From Microbacterium sp. (GTDB lineage Bacteria > Actinomycetota > Actinomycetes > Actinomycetales > Microbacteriaceae): a stretch of DNA of 64,000 nt. Positions 1-9,465 of the stretch are shown here, one piece after another. Within the stretch, counting starts at the first letter, position 1; each line of letters starts with the position of its first letter. The notes beneath the pieces are model-generated. The model saw nothing but the letters and a program-made list of their open reading frames with translations. It was not told where the DNA came from and did not search any database. Location of the stretch: contig NZ_JAFKIP010000003.1 in assembly GCF_017305435.1 (NCBI RefSeq), forward strand, positions 124,001 through 188,000. Reading direction: 5' to 3'. The translations under genes and the position numbers were made by a program.

Positions 1-674
1 AGACCTTCACCTATCGTGACGGGATCTTCCTGCGCTGGCTCGGCAACACCCTGCTGTACGTCGTCGTCGGCGCGGGCGGCGCGACGATCCTCGCCACGAT
101 GGCGGGCTACGGCCTCGCCAAGTACAACTTCCGCGGCCGGAAGGCGGTCTTCGCCGTCGTGATCGGCGCCGTCGCGGTGCCGGGCACGGCGCTCGCGGTG
201 CCGACCTTCCTCATGTTCAGCCAGCTCGGGCTCACGAACACCCCCTGGGCGATCATCATCCCCTCCCTCATCAGCCCGTTCGGCCTCTACCTCATGTGGG
301 TCTTCGCCGCCGACGCGGTGCCCACCGAGCTGCTGGAAGCCGCGCGGATGGATGGGGCGGGTGAGTTCCGGACCTTCTTCACCATCTCGATGAAGCTCCT
401 GACCCCCGGCATCGTCACCGTGGTCCTCTTCACCGTCGTCGCGACCTGGAACAACTACTTCCTGCCGCTCATCATGCTGAGCGATCCGGCCTGGTACCCG
501 CTCACCGTCGGCCTCAACCAGTGGAACGCCCAGGCCACGGGCGCCGCCGCCCAGCCCATCTACAACCTGGTGATCACGGGGTCGCTCCTGTCGATCATCC
601 CCATCGTCGTCGCGTTCCTGCTGCTGCAGAGGTTCTGGCAGTCGGGACTCAGCGCCGGAAGCGTCAAGCAGTGA
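1..674 (+). CDS. Carbohydrate ABC transporter permease, MalG type (5' end outside window)
   Basis: Membrane-spanning subunit of a binding-protein-dependent sugar importer. The gene is cut by the left edge: the frame is open from base 3, and the ATG at 99 is internal because the codons before it already read like the family (a WLGNTLLYVVV-type first segment). Several hydrophobic helices follow. The cytoplasmic loop that docks the ATPase, the EAA motif, is visible as EAARMDGAG near base 336. The second permease subunit presumably lies just upstream. The solute-binding protein starts 87 bp downstream on the same strand, and the next gene is a beta-galactosidase, so a galactoside or similar oligosaccharide is the likely cargo (inference). 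Confidence 0.92.
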   Translation, partial: TFTYRDGIFLRWLGNTLLYVVVGAGGATILATMAGYGLAKYNFRGRKAVFAVVIGAVAVPGTALAVPTFLMFSQLGLTNTPWAIIIPSLISPFGLYLMWVFAADAVPTELLEAARMDGAGEFRTFFTISMKLLTPGIVTVVLFTVVATWNNYFLPLIMLSDPAWYPLTVGLNQWNAQATGAAAQPIYNLVITGSLLSIIPIVVAFLLLQRFWQSGLSAGSVKQ

Positions 675-760
675 TGAGGGGCACTGCCTGACCCCGCACT
701 CCCCCTCACCGCCGGTGCGTCCTGCCCCGGAATCCACAACAACGAAGTGAAGGAACACCC

Positions 761-2107
761 ATGTCACACCTGCGCACTGGCTCGGTGCTGCGCCGCGTCG
801 CGATCGTCGCGACCGCCGCCGCCCTCGTCGGCGGATCGCTCGCCGCGTGCTCGTCGGGCGGCTCCACGTCCGGCTCCGGCTCGGCCGACGACCTCGCGGC
901 AGCCCTGGAGAAGGGCGGCGAGATCACGTACTGGTCGTGGACCCCGTCCGCCGAGGACCAGGCCGCCGCCTTCGAGAAGCAGTACCCGAACGTGAAGGTG
1001 AACGTCGTCAACGCCGGCACCAACACCGAGGAGTACACCAAGCTGCAGAACGCGATCAAGGCCGGTTCGGGCGCCCCCGACGTCGTGCAGATCGAGTACT
1101 ACGCCTTCCCGCAGTTCGCCCTCACCGACGGCCTGCTCGACCTCTCCTCGTACGGCTTCGGCGACCTGGAGGGCGACTACACGGCATCCACGTGGAACTC
1201 CGTCGACTTCGACGGCAAGATCTACGGCCTGCCGCAGGACTCGGGCCCCATGGCGATGTTCTACAACAAGAGCGTGTTCGACCAGTACGGGCTCACCGTG
1301 CCGACCACGTGGGACGAGTACATCGCGACGGCGAAGCAGCTGACCGCGGCCGACCCGACGAAGAAGATCACGAACGACACCGGCGACCCCGGCTTCGCGA
1401 CCTCGATGATCTGGCAGGCCGGCGGACAGCCGTTCCAGGTCGACGGCACGAACGTCACGATCGACCTCGCCGACGAGGGCTCGCAGAAGTGGGCGAACAC
1501 GTGGAACCAGCTCGTCTCGGGCGGTCTCCTCTCGGACGCCTCCAGCTGGAGCGACGAGTGGTTCAAGGGCCTCGGCGACGGCTCGATCGCGACCCTGATC
1601 ATCGGCGCCTGGATGCCGGGGAACCTCGAGGCCTCCGTGCCCGACGCCGCCGGTGACTGGCGCGTCGCCCCGATGCCGACCTACGACGGCACCGCGGTGT
1701 CGGCCGAGAACGGCGGCGGCGGCCAGGCCGTGACCAAGCAGAGCCAGAACCCGGCCCTCGCGGCCGCGTTCCTGAAGTGGCTCAACAACGACCAGGCGAG
1801 CATCGACATCTTCTCCGCGTCGGGCGGCTTCCCGTCCACGACCGCCGACCTCACGTCGGACGCGTTCCTGAACGCCAAGTCGGAGTACTTCGGCGGCCAG
1901 CAGATCAACCAGGTGCTCGTGCAGGCGTCCCAGGACGTCCGCAAGGGCTGGCAGTACCTCCCCTTCCAGGTCTACGCGAACAGCATCTTCGGCGACACCG
2001 TGGGCCAGGCCTACGCGTCGAAGGGTGACCTGAACGACGGCCTGGCGGCCTGGCAGAAGCAGCTCGTGAGCTACGGCAACGAGCAGGGCTTCAGCGTCAA
2101 CAAGTAA
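761..2107 (+). CDS. Sugar ABC transporter substrate-binding lipoprotein
   Basis: Extracytoplasmic sugar-binding protein of 448 aa (family 1 solute-binding fold) that delivers substrate to the permease encoded just upstream. The N-terminus is a lipoprotein signal: basic residues, a hydrophobic stretch and a lipobox LAAC with Cys30 as the lipidated residue, followed by a Ser/Gly-rich linker. The mature part has a typical opening (EITYWSWTPS) and many aromatic residues that could stack on sugar rings. A GAAGGAA ribosome site precedes the ATG. A strong hairpin follows the stop codon, so most transcription of the transport genes probably ends here, before the beta-galactosidase. Confidence 0.95.
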   Translation: MSHLRTGSVLRRVAIVATAAALVGGSLAACSSGGSTSGSGSADDLAAALEKGGEITYWSWTPSAEDQAAAFEKQYPNVKVNVVNAGTNTEEYTKLQNAIKAGSGAPDVVQIEYYAFPQFALTDGLLDLSSYGFGDLEGDYTASTWNSVDFDGKIYGLPQDSGPMAMFYNKSVFDQYGLTVPTTWDEYIATAKQLTAADPTKKITNDTGDPGFATSMIWQAGGQPFQVDGTNVTIDLADEGSQKWANTWNQLVSGGLLSDASSWSDEWFKGLGDGSIATLIIGAWMPGNLEASVPDAAGDWRVAPMPTYDGTAVSAENGGGGQAVTKQSQNPALAAAFLKWLNNDQASIDIFSASGGFPSTTADLTSDAFLNAKSEYFGGQQINQVLVQASQDVRKGWQYLPFQVYANSIFGDTVGQAYASKGDLNDGLAAWQKQLVSYGNEQGFSVNK

Positions 2108-2114
2108 TCGCACG

Positions 2115-2149
2115 CGAGGGGCGGGTCGCATCATCCGGCCCGCCCCTCG
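2115..2149 (+). terminator. Intrinsic terminator-like hairpin after the binding-protein gene
   Basis: A perfect 11-bp stem (2115-2125 pairing with 2139-2149) closes a 13-nt loop eight bases after the stop codon at 2107. There is no run of T after the stem, which is common for actinobacterial terminators. It could also act as a partial terminator or an mRNA-stabilising structure that keeps the binding-protein message more abundant than the downstream genes. Confidence 0.7.
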
Positions 2150-2204
2150 TCGCGTTCCACGATCGAGACGCCCGCCGAACGAACAGAACCGAACGAAAGA
2201 CATC

Positions 2205-3968
2205 GTGACCACCTTCACCATCGGCGCCTCCGACTTCCTCCTCGACGGCGCCCCGCACCGGGTCATCGCCGGCGCGCTGCACTACTTCCGCATCCACCCC
2301 GACCACTGGGCCGATCGCATCCGCAAGGCGCGCCTCATGGGGCTCAACACGATCGAGACGTACGTCGCGTGGAACGCGCACGAGCCCGTCCGCGGCGAGT
2401 GGGATGCCACGGGTGCGAACGACCTCGGACGCTTCCTCGACCTCGTCGCCGCGGAGGGCATGCACGCGATCGTGCGCCCCGGCCCGTACATCTGCGCCGA
2501 GTGGCACAACGGCGGCCTGCCGGTGTGGCTCACGAGCACCCCCGGGATCGGCCTGCGCCGCAGCGAGCCGCAGTACCTCGCGGCGGTCACGGAGTTCCTG
2601 CGCCGCGTCTACGAGATCGTCGTGCCGCGCCAGATCGATCGCGGCGGCAATGTCGTGCTCGTCCAGATCGAGAACGAGTACGGGGCGTACGGGTCGGATG
2701 CCGAGTACCTGCGCGAGCTCGTGCGGGTGACGCGCGACGCCGGCATCACGGTGCCCCTCACGACGGTCGACCAGCCCGAACCCGGCATGCTCCGGGACGG
2801 GAGCCTTCCCGAACTTCATCGCACGGGCTCGTTCGGGTCGCGCGCGACCGAGCGTCTCGCCACCCTCCGCGAGCACCAGAGCACGGGACCGCTCATGTGC
2901 TCCGAGTTCTGGGACGGCTGGTTCGACTGGTGGGGCGGCGTGCACCACACGACCGACGCCGCGGCATCCGCCGCCGAACTCGACGCGCTCCTCGCCGCCG
3001 GCGCGTCGGTCAACATCTACATGCTGCACGGAGGCACCAACTTCGGCACGACGAACGGCGCGAACGACAAGGGCCGCTACGCGCCGATCGTGACGTCGTA
3101 CGACTATGACGCGCCGCTCGACGAGTCCGGGTTCGCGACGGAGAAGTTCCACGCGTTCCGCGAGGTCATCGCGAAGTACGCGCCCGTGCCGGCCGAGTCC
3201 GTCCCCGTCCGGCCGACGGCTCCCGCGTTCGACGTACCGCTGACGGCGACGGGCGACTGGCTCCCCACGCCCGCCGCGGATGCCGGGGCCGCTGCCGTGC
3301 CGCCGACCTTCGAGGACCTGGGTCAGCTCGGCCCTCTCGTGCGCTACGACGTCACCCTGCCGGAGGAGCTCTTCGGCACCGCCGACGCGGCGCCGCTCGT
3401 CTTCGCGGAGGTGCGCGACCTGGCCTGGGTCGCCGTCGACGGCGTGACCGTCGGGCGCCTCTCGCGCGCGCTGCACGAGCGCGCCCTCACGATCCCGCGC
3501 GGCGTGCGCCTCACGGTCGTCGTGGAGGACCAGGGCCGCGTCAACTACGACCACCGCCTGGGCGAGGAGAAGGGTCTGATCGGTCCCGTGACGCTCGCCG
3601 GCCGGCAGCTCGAGGGCTGGTCGGCGACGCTCGTCGACGTCGAGCGGATCGCGGCGGACCTCGCGGCGCCGCGAGCGGCCGCCGGCTCGGGCGCGGCCGC
3701 CGGCCGGACCGCTCTGCGCGGCGCGTTCGCCCTCGACGCGGCATCCGACCTCTTCCTCGACACCGCGGCATGGGGCAAGGGCTACGTGTTCGTCAACGGG
3801 TTCTTCCTCGGGCGCTACTGGGCGGCCGGACCGCAGCGCACGCTCTACGTGCCCGGCCCCGTCACGCGCGCCGGCGCGAACGAGATCGTCGTGCTGGAAC
3901 TGGACCAGGTCGTCGCATCGGTCGCCGCCTTCGTCGCCGCCCCCGACCTCGGGCACCGCGAGGAGTGA
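2205..3968 (+). CDS. Beta-galactosidase, glycoside hydrolase family 35
   Basis: A 587-aa retaining beta-galactosidase that releases terminal galactose from galactosides. The N-terminal TIM barrel shows the GH35 hallmarks: ETYVAWNAHEP near residue 51, RPGPYICAEW near 91, the acid/base Glu158 in QIENEYG and the nucleophile Glu234 in SEFWDGWFDWW. The C-terminal third is a beta-rich region (VFVNGFFLGRYWAAGPQRT near residue 525) typical of the jelly-roll domains in this family. There is no signal peptide, so it should act in the cytosol on imported oligosaccharide. The start is GTG at 2205. galE follows 27 bp later, matching a lactose-like pathway into the Leloir route. Confidence 0.93.
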   Translation: MTTFTIGASDFLLDGAPHRVIAGALHYFRIHPDHWADRIRKARLMGLNTIETYVAWNAHEPVRGEWDATGANDLGRFLDLVAAEGMHAIVRPGPYICAEWHNGGLPVWLTSTPGIGLRRSEPQYLAAVTEFLRRVYEIVVPRQIDRGGNVVLVQIENEYGAYGSDAEYLRELVRVTRDAGITVPLTTVDQPEPGMLRDGSLPELHRTGSFGSRATERLATLREHQSTGPLMCSEFWDGWFDWWGGVHHTTDAAASAAELDALLAAGASVNIYMLHGGTNFGTTNGANDKGRYAPIVTSYDYDAPLDESGFATEKFHAFREVIAKYAPVPAESVPVRPTAPAFDVPLTATGDWLPTPAADAGAAAVPPTFEDLGQLGPLVRYDVTLPEELFGTADAAPLVFAEVRDLAWVAVDGVTVGRLSRALHERALTIPRGVRLTVVVEDQGRVNYDHRLGEEKGLIGPVTLAGRQLEGWSATLVDVERIAADLAAPRAAAGSGAAAGRTALRGAFALDAASDLFLDTAAWGKGYVFVNGFFLGRYWAAGPQRTLYVPGPVTRAGANEIVVLELDQVVASVAAFVAAPDLGHREE

Positions 3969-3995
3969 CCGCCCGCATCGGGCAGGATGGATGAC

Positions 3996-4976
3996 ATGAC
4001 GACGTGGCTTGTGACCGGCGGAGCCGGCTATATCGGAGCGCACGTGGTGCGCGCACTGCAGGCGGCGGGCATCGCACCCGTCGTCGTGGACGACCTCTCC
4101 AGCGGGCACGCGGGGTTCGTCCCCGGCGGTGTGCCGTTCGTGCGCGGCACGATCCTCGACGGCGAACTGCTCGCCGCGACGCTCCGCGAGCACGACGTCA
4201 CGGGCGTCATCCACGTCGCGGGCTTCAAGTACGCGGGCGTCTCGGTGCAGCGCCCTCTGCACACGTACGCGCAGAACGTCGAGGGCACGCGGGTGGTCCT
4301 GCAGGCGATGGCGGATGCCGGTGTCCACAACATCGTGTTCTCCTCCTCCGCGGCGGTCTACGGCACCCCCGACGTGCCGCTCGTGACCGAGGATCTACCC
4401 AAGCGCCCGGCGTCGCCCTACGGCGAGTCGAAGCTCATCGGCGAGTGGCTGCTGCGCGACCAGGCCACGGCCACGGCATCCTCCGACGCGCCCCTCCGGC
4501 ACACGTCGCTGCGGTACTTCAACGTCGTGGGCTCCGCCGACCCGACCGTGTACGACACGAGCCCGCACAATCTCTTCCCGATCGTGTTCGAGAAGCTCCT
4601 CGCGGGCGAGACGCCGCAGATCAACGGCGACGACTACGACACCGCCGACGGCACGAACGTGCGCGACTACGTTCACGTCGGGGACATCGCGGCCGCCCAT
4701 GTCGTCGCCGCGCAGCGCCTCGAGTCGGGTGCGCCCGTCGAGCCGGCCTACAACCTCGGCTCGCAGAACGGGCTCAGCGTGAAGGAGATCATGGATGCCA
4801 TGGCCCGGGTCACCGGCATCCCGTTCACGCCCGTCATCGGCCCGCGTCGAGCCGGGGACCCCGACCGCATCGTCGCGACCGGCGAGCTCGCCGCGCGCGA
4901 CCTCGAGTGGCAGAACCGCTACACGGTGGACGAGATGGTCCGCACGGGCTGGGAGGCCCGCCGCGCCGCGAACTGA
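3996..4976 (+). CDS. galE: UDP-glucose 4-epimerase
   Basis: Interconverts UDP-galactose and UDP-glucose with tightly bound NAD, the step that recycles UDP-glucose for GalT. It is an extended SDR of 326 aa with the NAD-binding TGGAGYIG at residues 7-14, SSSAAVYG around 117-124, the catalytic Tyr142/Lys146 in YGESK, and a GTNVRDYVHV block. I chose the ATG at 3996 rather than the in-frame ATG at 3987 because an AGGA box (3984-3987) sits eight bases before it and because homologs begin immediately with the Rossmann strand. It converges on the LacI gene. Confidence 0.95.
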   Translation: MTTWLVTGGAGYIGAHVVRALQAAGIAPVVVDDLSSGHAGFVPGGVPFVRGTILDGELLAATLREHDVTGVIHVAGFKYAGVSVQRPLHTYAQNVEGTRVVLQAMADAGVHNIVFSSSAAVYGTPDVPLVTEDLPKRPASPYGESKLIGEWLLRDQATATASSDAPLRHTSLRYFNVVGSADPTVYDTSPHNLFPIVFEKLLAGETPQINGDDYDTADGTNVRDYVHVGDIAAAHVVAAQRLESGAPVEPAYNLGSQNGLSVKEIMDAMARVTGIPFTPVIGPRRAGDPDRIVATGELAARDLEWQNRYTVDEMVRTGWEARRAAN

Positions 4977-5005
4977 GTCCGCCCCAGCTCAAAGTTTGCG
5001 CTGGC

Positions 5006-5090
5006 CACGAACTCCGCAGAATGACACGAACTCCGCAGCCGGACACGCGATCGGTTGCGGAGTTCGTCACATCTTGCGTAGTTCCTACGC
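5006..5090. repeat. Short direct and inverted repeats between convergent galE and lacI genes
   Basis: The 14-mer CACGAACTCCGCAG occurs twice, at 5006-5019 and 5025-5038 (19-bp period), and its core returns inverted at 5056-5067 as TGCGGAGTTCGT. Either direct copy can pair with the inverted one over 12 bp. A separate perfect hairpin, GCGTAG-TTC-CTACGC at 5076-5090, overlaps the stop codon of the minus-strand gene. The arrangement could terminate both converging transcripts or be a copy of a dispersed extragenic repeat. Confidence 0.7.
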
Positions 5091-6101
5091 GGATGCCCGG
5101 ATGACGAGTTCCGGCCTGAGCAGGACGGGCGCGACGGGGTCGCCCTCGATGCGCGCGACGAGCGACGCGATCGCCGCACGGCCGAGACCGTCGAAGTCCT
5201 GCCGGAGCGTCGTGAGCGGCGGACGGTAGTCGGCGGCATCCGCAATGTCGTCGAACCCGACGACGGCGACGTCTTCGGGCACGCGCCGTCCGCGGTCGGC
5301 CAGGGCGCGGAGCGCGCCGAGCGCCATCTGATCGTTCGCGCAGAAGAGCGCCGGGACGCCGTCGCCGAGCGCAGATGCGGCCGCGAAGCCGGATGCCGCG
5401 GTCCAGTCGCCGCGCACCAGCTCCGGCGCGGCGAGCCCGGCCGCCTCGAGCTCTTGCCGCCACCCGCGTTCGCGCTCCGCGGCCGCGAACGACCCCGACG
5501 GCCCCGCGAGGTGATGGACCGTGCCGCGCCCGAGAGCGAGCAGCCGGCGGGTTGCGGCCCGGGCACCGGCGGCATGGTCGGTCTGCACCGTGACGAACCG
5601 CGGCGCTCCGGCGGCCCGATCGTCGGCCGGCGCGTCGACGACGACGAGGGCGAGCCCCTCCGGAACGTCGAGCCCGCGCGCGAGCGCCGTCGCCTCGTTG
5701 AGGATCACGGCGCCGTCGACGCCCTGGTCGCGCAGGCGCGCGAAGCCCTCGGCGACGGCCTCGCGGCCCGCCGCCGTGACGACGGTGAGCGCGAACCCGC
5801 GTGCCGCCGCGGCGTCGGCGAGCGCCTGCAGCATGCGGGAATTGCCGACGGAGGCGAGCGTCGACACGATCAGCCCGATCGTGTCGGTGCGGCCGGTGCG
5901 GAGCGCCCGGGCCGCGCGATGCATGCGGTAGCCGAGGTCTTCCATCGCCGCCTCGACGCGGGCGCGCGTGGCGGGGTCGACCCGCGGCGAGTCGTTCACG
6001 ACGCGGGAGACCGTCTGCGACGACACCCCCGCGACGGCGGCGACATCCGCCATGGAGGCTCGTCTCGGCGCCCGCGTGGCGCCCGGTTGCTCTGCCGCCA
6101 T
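5085..6101 (-). CDS. LacI-family transcriptional regulator of the galactose genes
   Basis: A 338-aa repressor with an N-terminal LacI HTH (MADVAAVAGVSSQTVSRVV, residues 17-35) and a C-terminal periplasmic-binding-protein-like effector domain ending in the usual SLVARI...LRPELVIRASA form. Transcribed divergently from galT-galK across a 63-bp gap that contains two matching operator-like sequences, so it very likely controls galT-galK and perhaps itself in response to galactose or a galactoside (inference). The start ATG at 6101 is set by an AAGGAG box seven bases upstream. Confidence 0.92.
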   Translation of the reverse strand: MAAEQPGATRAPRRASMADVAAVAGVSSQTVSRVVNDSPRVDPATRARVEAAMEDLGYRMHRAARALRTGRTDTIGLIVSTLASVGNSRMLQALADAAAARGFALTVVTAAGREAVAEGFARLRDQGVDGAVILNEATALARGLDVPEGLALVVVDAPADDRAAGAPRFVTVQTDHAAGARAATRRLLALGRGTVHHLAGPSGSFAAAERERGWRQELEAAGLAAPELVRGDWTAASGFAAASALGDGVPALFCANDQMALGALRALADRGRRVPEDVAVVGFDDIADAADYRPPLTTLRQDFDGLGRAAIASLVARIEGDPVAPVLLRPELVIRASA

Positions 6102-6125
6102 GACGAAACTCCTTCGAATCGGGTT

Positions 6126-6172
6126 GTGTTGACGATAACACGTTCGCTGAGGTACCGTGTGATCGTGAACAT
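6126..6172. promoter_or_regulatory. galTK promoter with two LacI-type operators
   Basis: Operator 1 (6126-6141) is GTGTT-N6-AACAC. Operator 2 (6157-6172), read on the other strand, matches operator 1 at 13 of 16 positions. Their centres are 31 bp apart, about three helical turns. A plausible promoter reads TTGACG (6129-6134), 18-bp spacer, TACCGT (6153-6158), which puts +1 at about 6165, the galT start codon. Operator 1 therefore covers the -35 and operator 2 the -10/+1, a layout suited to repression by the adjacent LacI protein. Confidence 0.75.
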
Positions 6173-7424
6173 AACGGAGTTTCGCACGCAGGATCTGCCC
6201 GCCTTCCCCCTCGGCGGGGGCGTCGTCAAGCGGCCCACCCGCCTCGCCGATGGGCGCGAGCTGATCTACTTCGACGACCCGGGTACGACCCCCGGCGCCG
6301 CGCGCGCGGTCGATGCCCGCACGCTCGACCCCCGCCCGGAGACGGCCACCATGCGCCAGGACATCCTCACCGGCGACTGGATCTCGGTCGCCGCGGCCCG
6401 TCAGAATCGCGCCTTCCTCCCGCCCGCCGAGCTCGACCCGCTCGCCCCGCAGACACCGACCAACCCGTCCGAGATCCCGTCGTCCTACGATGTCGCGGTC
6501 TTCGAGAACCGCTCGCCGTCGTTCGGCCCCGCGTTGGCGGAGGTCACGGGCATCGCCGAAGCCACGGGAGACGCCCCCGTCGCCGCCGACCCGCCGCGCG
6601 GGCTCGACGACCTCGCCCACCTCGGGCTCGGCCGCACCCGCACGAGCGTCGGCCGATGCGAGGTCGTCTGCTTCTCCCCCGAGCACACGGGCTCGTTCGG
6701 CACCCAGACGGTCACCCGCGCGCGCACCGTCATCGAGGCGTGGGCCGACCGCACCGCCGCTCTGTCGCAGCTGCCCGGCATCCAGCAGGTCTTCCCGTTC
6801 GAGAACCGCGGCGAGGCGATCGGGGTCACCCTGCACCACCCGCACGGGCAGATCTACTCCTACCCGTATGTGACACCGCGGACGCTCCGCCTGCTCGACT
6901 CGATCGACCGCACCGCGCCGGACCTCTTCGAGCGCATCCTCGAGTTCGAGCAGAACGGCCCGCGCGTCGTCCTGCGCGGCGAGCACTTCACCGCGTTCGT
7001 GCCGTTCGCGGCGCGGTGGCCCATCGAGCTGCACGTCCTGCCGCACCGCCACGTCCCCGATCTCGCCGCGCTGACGGATGCCGAGCGCGACGAACTCGCC
7101 CCCTTCTACCTGCGGCTGCTGCGCGGCATCGACGCGCTCTACGACACACTCCCCAAGCACACTCCACCCGCCGCTGACGCGTCGGGCGGAGCCTCCGTGC
7201 TCGGGGCCCCAACCCCCTACATCGCCGCGTGGCACCAGGCCCCCGTGCACGTCGGCCGCGACACGGTCCGCCTCAACCTGCAGCTGACGAGCCCGCGACG
7301 CGCGGCCGACAAGCTCAAGTACCTCGCCGGCTCCGAGGCGGCGATGGGCGCCTGGATCGGCGATGTCCCCCCCGAGACCGCCGCCACCCGGCTTCGCGAA
7401 GCCGTCGAAGGAGTGACGCTGTGA
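6165..7424 (+). CDS. galT: Galactose-1-phosphate uridylyltransferase
   Basis: Transfers UMP from UDP-glucose to galactose-1-phosphate, giving UDP-galactose and glucose-1-phosphate. Of the 419 aa, the key signature is HHPHGQ around residues 224-229, where the second His of HPH (His227) carries the uridylyl group. ENRSPSFG near 120 and the ELHVLPHRHVPDL segment near 290 are also typical. The start is uncertain: GTG at 6165 is preferred because the predicted transcription start coincides with it (a leaderless message), but GTG at 6159 is possible. The stop overlaps the galK start by four bases. Confidence 0.93.
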   Translation: MNITEFRTQDLPAFPLGGGVVKRPTRLADGRELIYFDDPGTTPGAARAVDARTLDPRPETATMRQDILTGDWISVAAARQNRAFLPPAELDPLAPQTPTNPSEIPSSYDVAVFENRSPSFGPALAEVTGIAEATGDAPVAADPPRGLDDLAHLGLGRTRTSVGRCEVVCFSPEHTGSFGTQTVTRARTVIEAWADRTAALSQLPGIQQVFPFENRGEAIGVTLHHPHGQIYSYPYVTPRTLRLLDSIDRTAPDLFERILEFEQNGPRVVLRGEHFTAFVPFAARWPIELHVLPHRHVPDLAALTDAERDELAPFYLRLLRGIDALYDTLPKHTPPAADASGGASVLGAPTPYIAAWHQAPVHVGRDTVRLNLQLTSPRRAADKLKYLAGSEAAMGAWIGDVPPETAATRLREAVEGVTL

Positions 7425-8581
7425 GCACGCCCACGTCCGCAACCTGGTCTGCCCGAGCCGAAGGCACCTGGTCAGCGCCCGGCCGCGTCAACCTCATCGG
7501 CGAGCACACGGACTACAACGACGGCTTCGTCTTCCCGTTCGCGATCGAGTACCGCACGAGCGTCGACCTCGCGGTGCGCGCCGACGGCCGCATCCGCGTC
7601 TCGTCGTCGTTCGACCCGGACCCGGTCGAGGTCGCCCTCGCCGACCTCGACGACCTCTTCCCCGGCCGCCGCGACGAGGTCGTCGAATGGGCGCGCTATC
7701 CACTCGGCGTCGCGTGGGCGCTCCTTCGGGCGACGAGGCGGAGTGCGGCATCCGTGCCGGGCGTCGACCTCGTCTTCCGCTCCGACGTGCCCGTCGGCGC
7801 GGGGCTCTCGTCGTCCGCGGCGATCGAGGGCGCGACGGCGGTCGCCCTGAACGACGTCTGGGGCCTCGGCCAGGACCGCGTCGCGCTCGCGAAGGTCGGA
7901 CGCCGGGCCGAGAACGAGGCGGTCGGCGCCCCCACCGGGATCATGGACCAGATGGCATCCCTCCTCGGCCGCACCGACGCCGGCACGTTCCTCGACTGCC
8001 GGACGCTGGATGCCGAGGTCACGGACCTCGGGTTCGCCCCCGCGGGCCTGGAACTCCTCGTCATCGACACCCGCGTGACCCACGCGCACTCGACCGGCGG
8101 CTACGGCGAGCGCCGCGCCGCGTGCGAGCGGGGCGCGGCGATCATGGGCGTTCCGGCGCTGCGCGACCTCGGCGTCGCCGACCTGCCGCGTGCGCAGGAG
8201 CTGATGGACGACGTCACCTTCCGCCGCGTGCGTCACGTGGTGACGGAGGATCAGCGCGTGCTCGACACCGTCGCGACGCTCCGCGCCGACGGCCCCCGCG
8301 CGATCGGGGGACTGCTGGATGCCTCGCACGCCTCGATGCGCGACGACTTCGAGATCTCGGTGCCCGAGCTCGACACGGCGGTCGAGGCGGCACGCGCCGC
8401 CGGCGCGATCGGCGCGCGGATGACCGGCGGCGGCTTCGGCGGCGCCGCGATCGCCCTCGTCGACGCGGGCCTCGTCGCCGACGTGACCGCGGCGGTCGAG
8501 GCGGCGTTCGCCGAGGCCGGATTCGGCGCACCGCACATCTTCACCGTGCGTCCGTCGGAGGGGGCTCGCCGCGACGCGTGA
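7421..8581 (+). CDS. galK: Galactokinase
   Basis: Phosphorylates galactose at C1 with ATP, the entry step of the Leloir pathway. This 386-aa GHMP kinase shows the galactokinase signature GRVNLIGEHTDY (residues 21-32), the ATP loop PVGAGLSSSAAIE near 122, and the C-terminal MTGGGFGGAAIAL motif near 340. The GTG start at 7421 overlaps the galT stop (GTGA) and has a GAAGGAG box, so the two genes are translationally coupled. Length is normal for the family. Confidence 0.96.
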   Translation: MSTPTSATWSARAEGTWSAPGRVNLIGEHTDYNDGFVFPFAIEYRTSVDLAVRADGRIRVSSSFDPDPVEVALADLDDLFPGRRDEVVEWARYPLGVAWALLRATRRSAASVPGVDLVFRSDVPVGAGLSSSAAIEGATAVALNDVWGLGQDRVALAKVGRRAENEAVGAPTGIMDQMASLLGRTDAGTFLDCRTLDAEVTDLGFAPAGLELLVIDTRVTHAHSTGGYGERRAACERGAAIMGVPALRDLGVADLPRAQELMDDVTFRRVRHVVTEDQRVLDTVATLRADGPRAIGGLLDASHASMRDDFEISVPELDTAVEAARAAGAIGARMTGGGFGGAAIALVDAGLVADVTAAVEAAFAEAGFGAPHIFTVRPSEGARRDA

Positions 8582-8591
8582 GCGAGGGTAG

Positions 8592-9452
<861 letters not shown>

Positions 9453-9465
9453 CCGCGCGACGAGA

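Noticed and set aside
764-2266. Long open frame opposite the sugar-binding protein gene
   Set aside because: Arg/Val/Leu-rich translation without any family motif, lying wholly antisense to a well-supported gene; a by-product of high GC at third codon positions.
2097-4328. Very long minus-strand frame opposite the GH35 and galE genes
   Set aside because: Low-complexity composition and no ribosome site; both plus-strand genes carry catalytic motifs.
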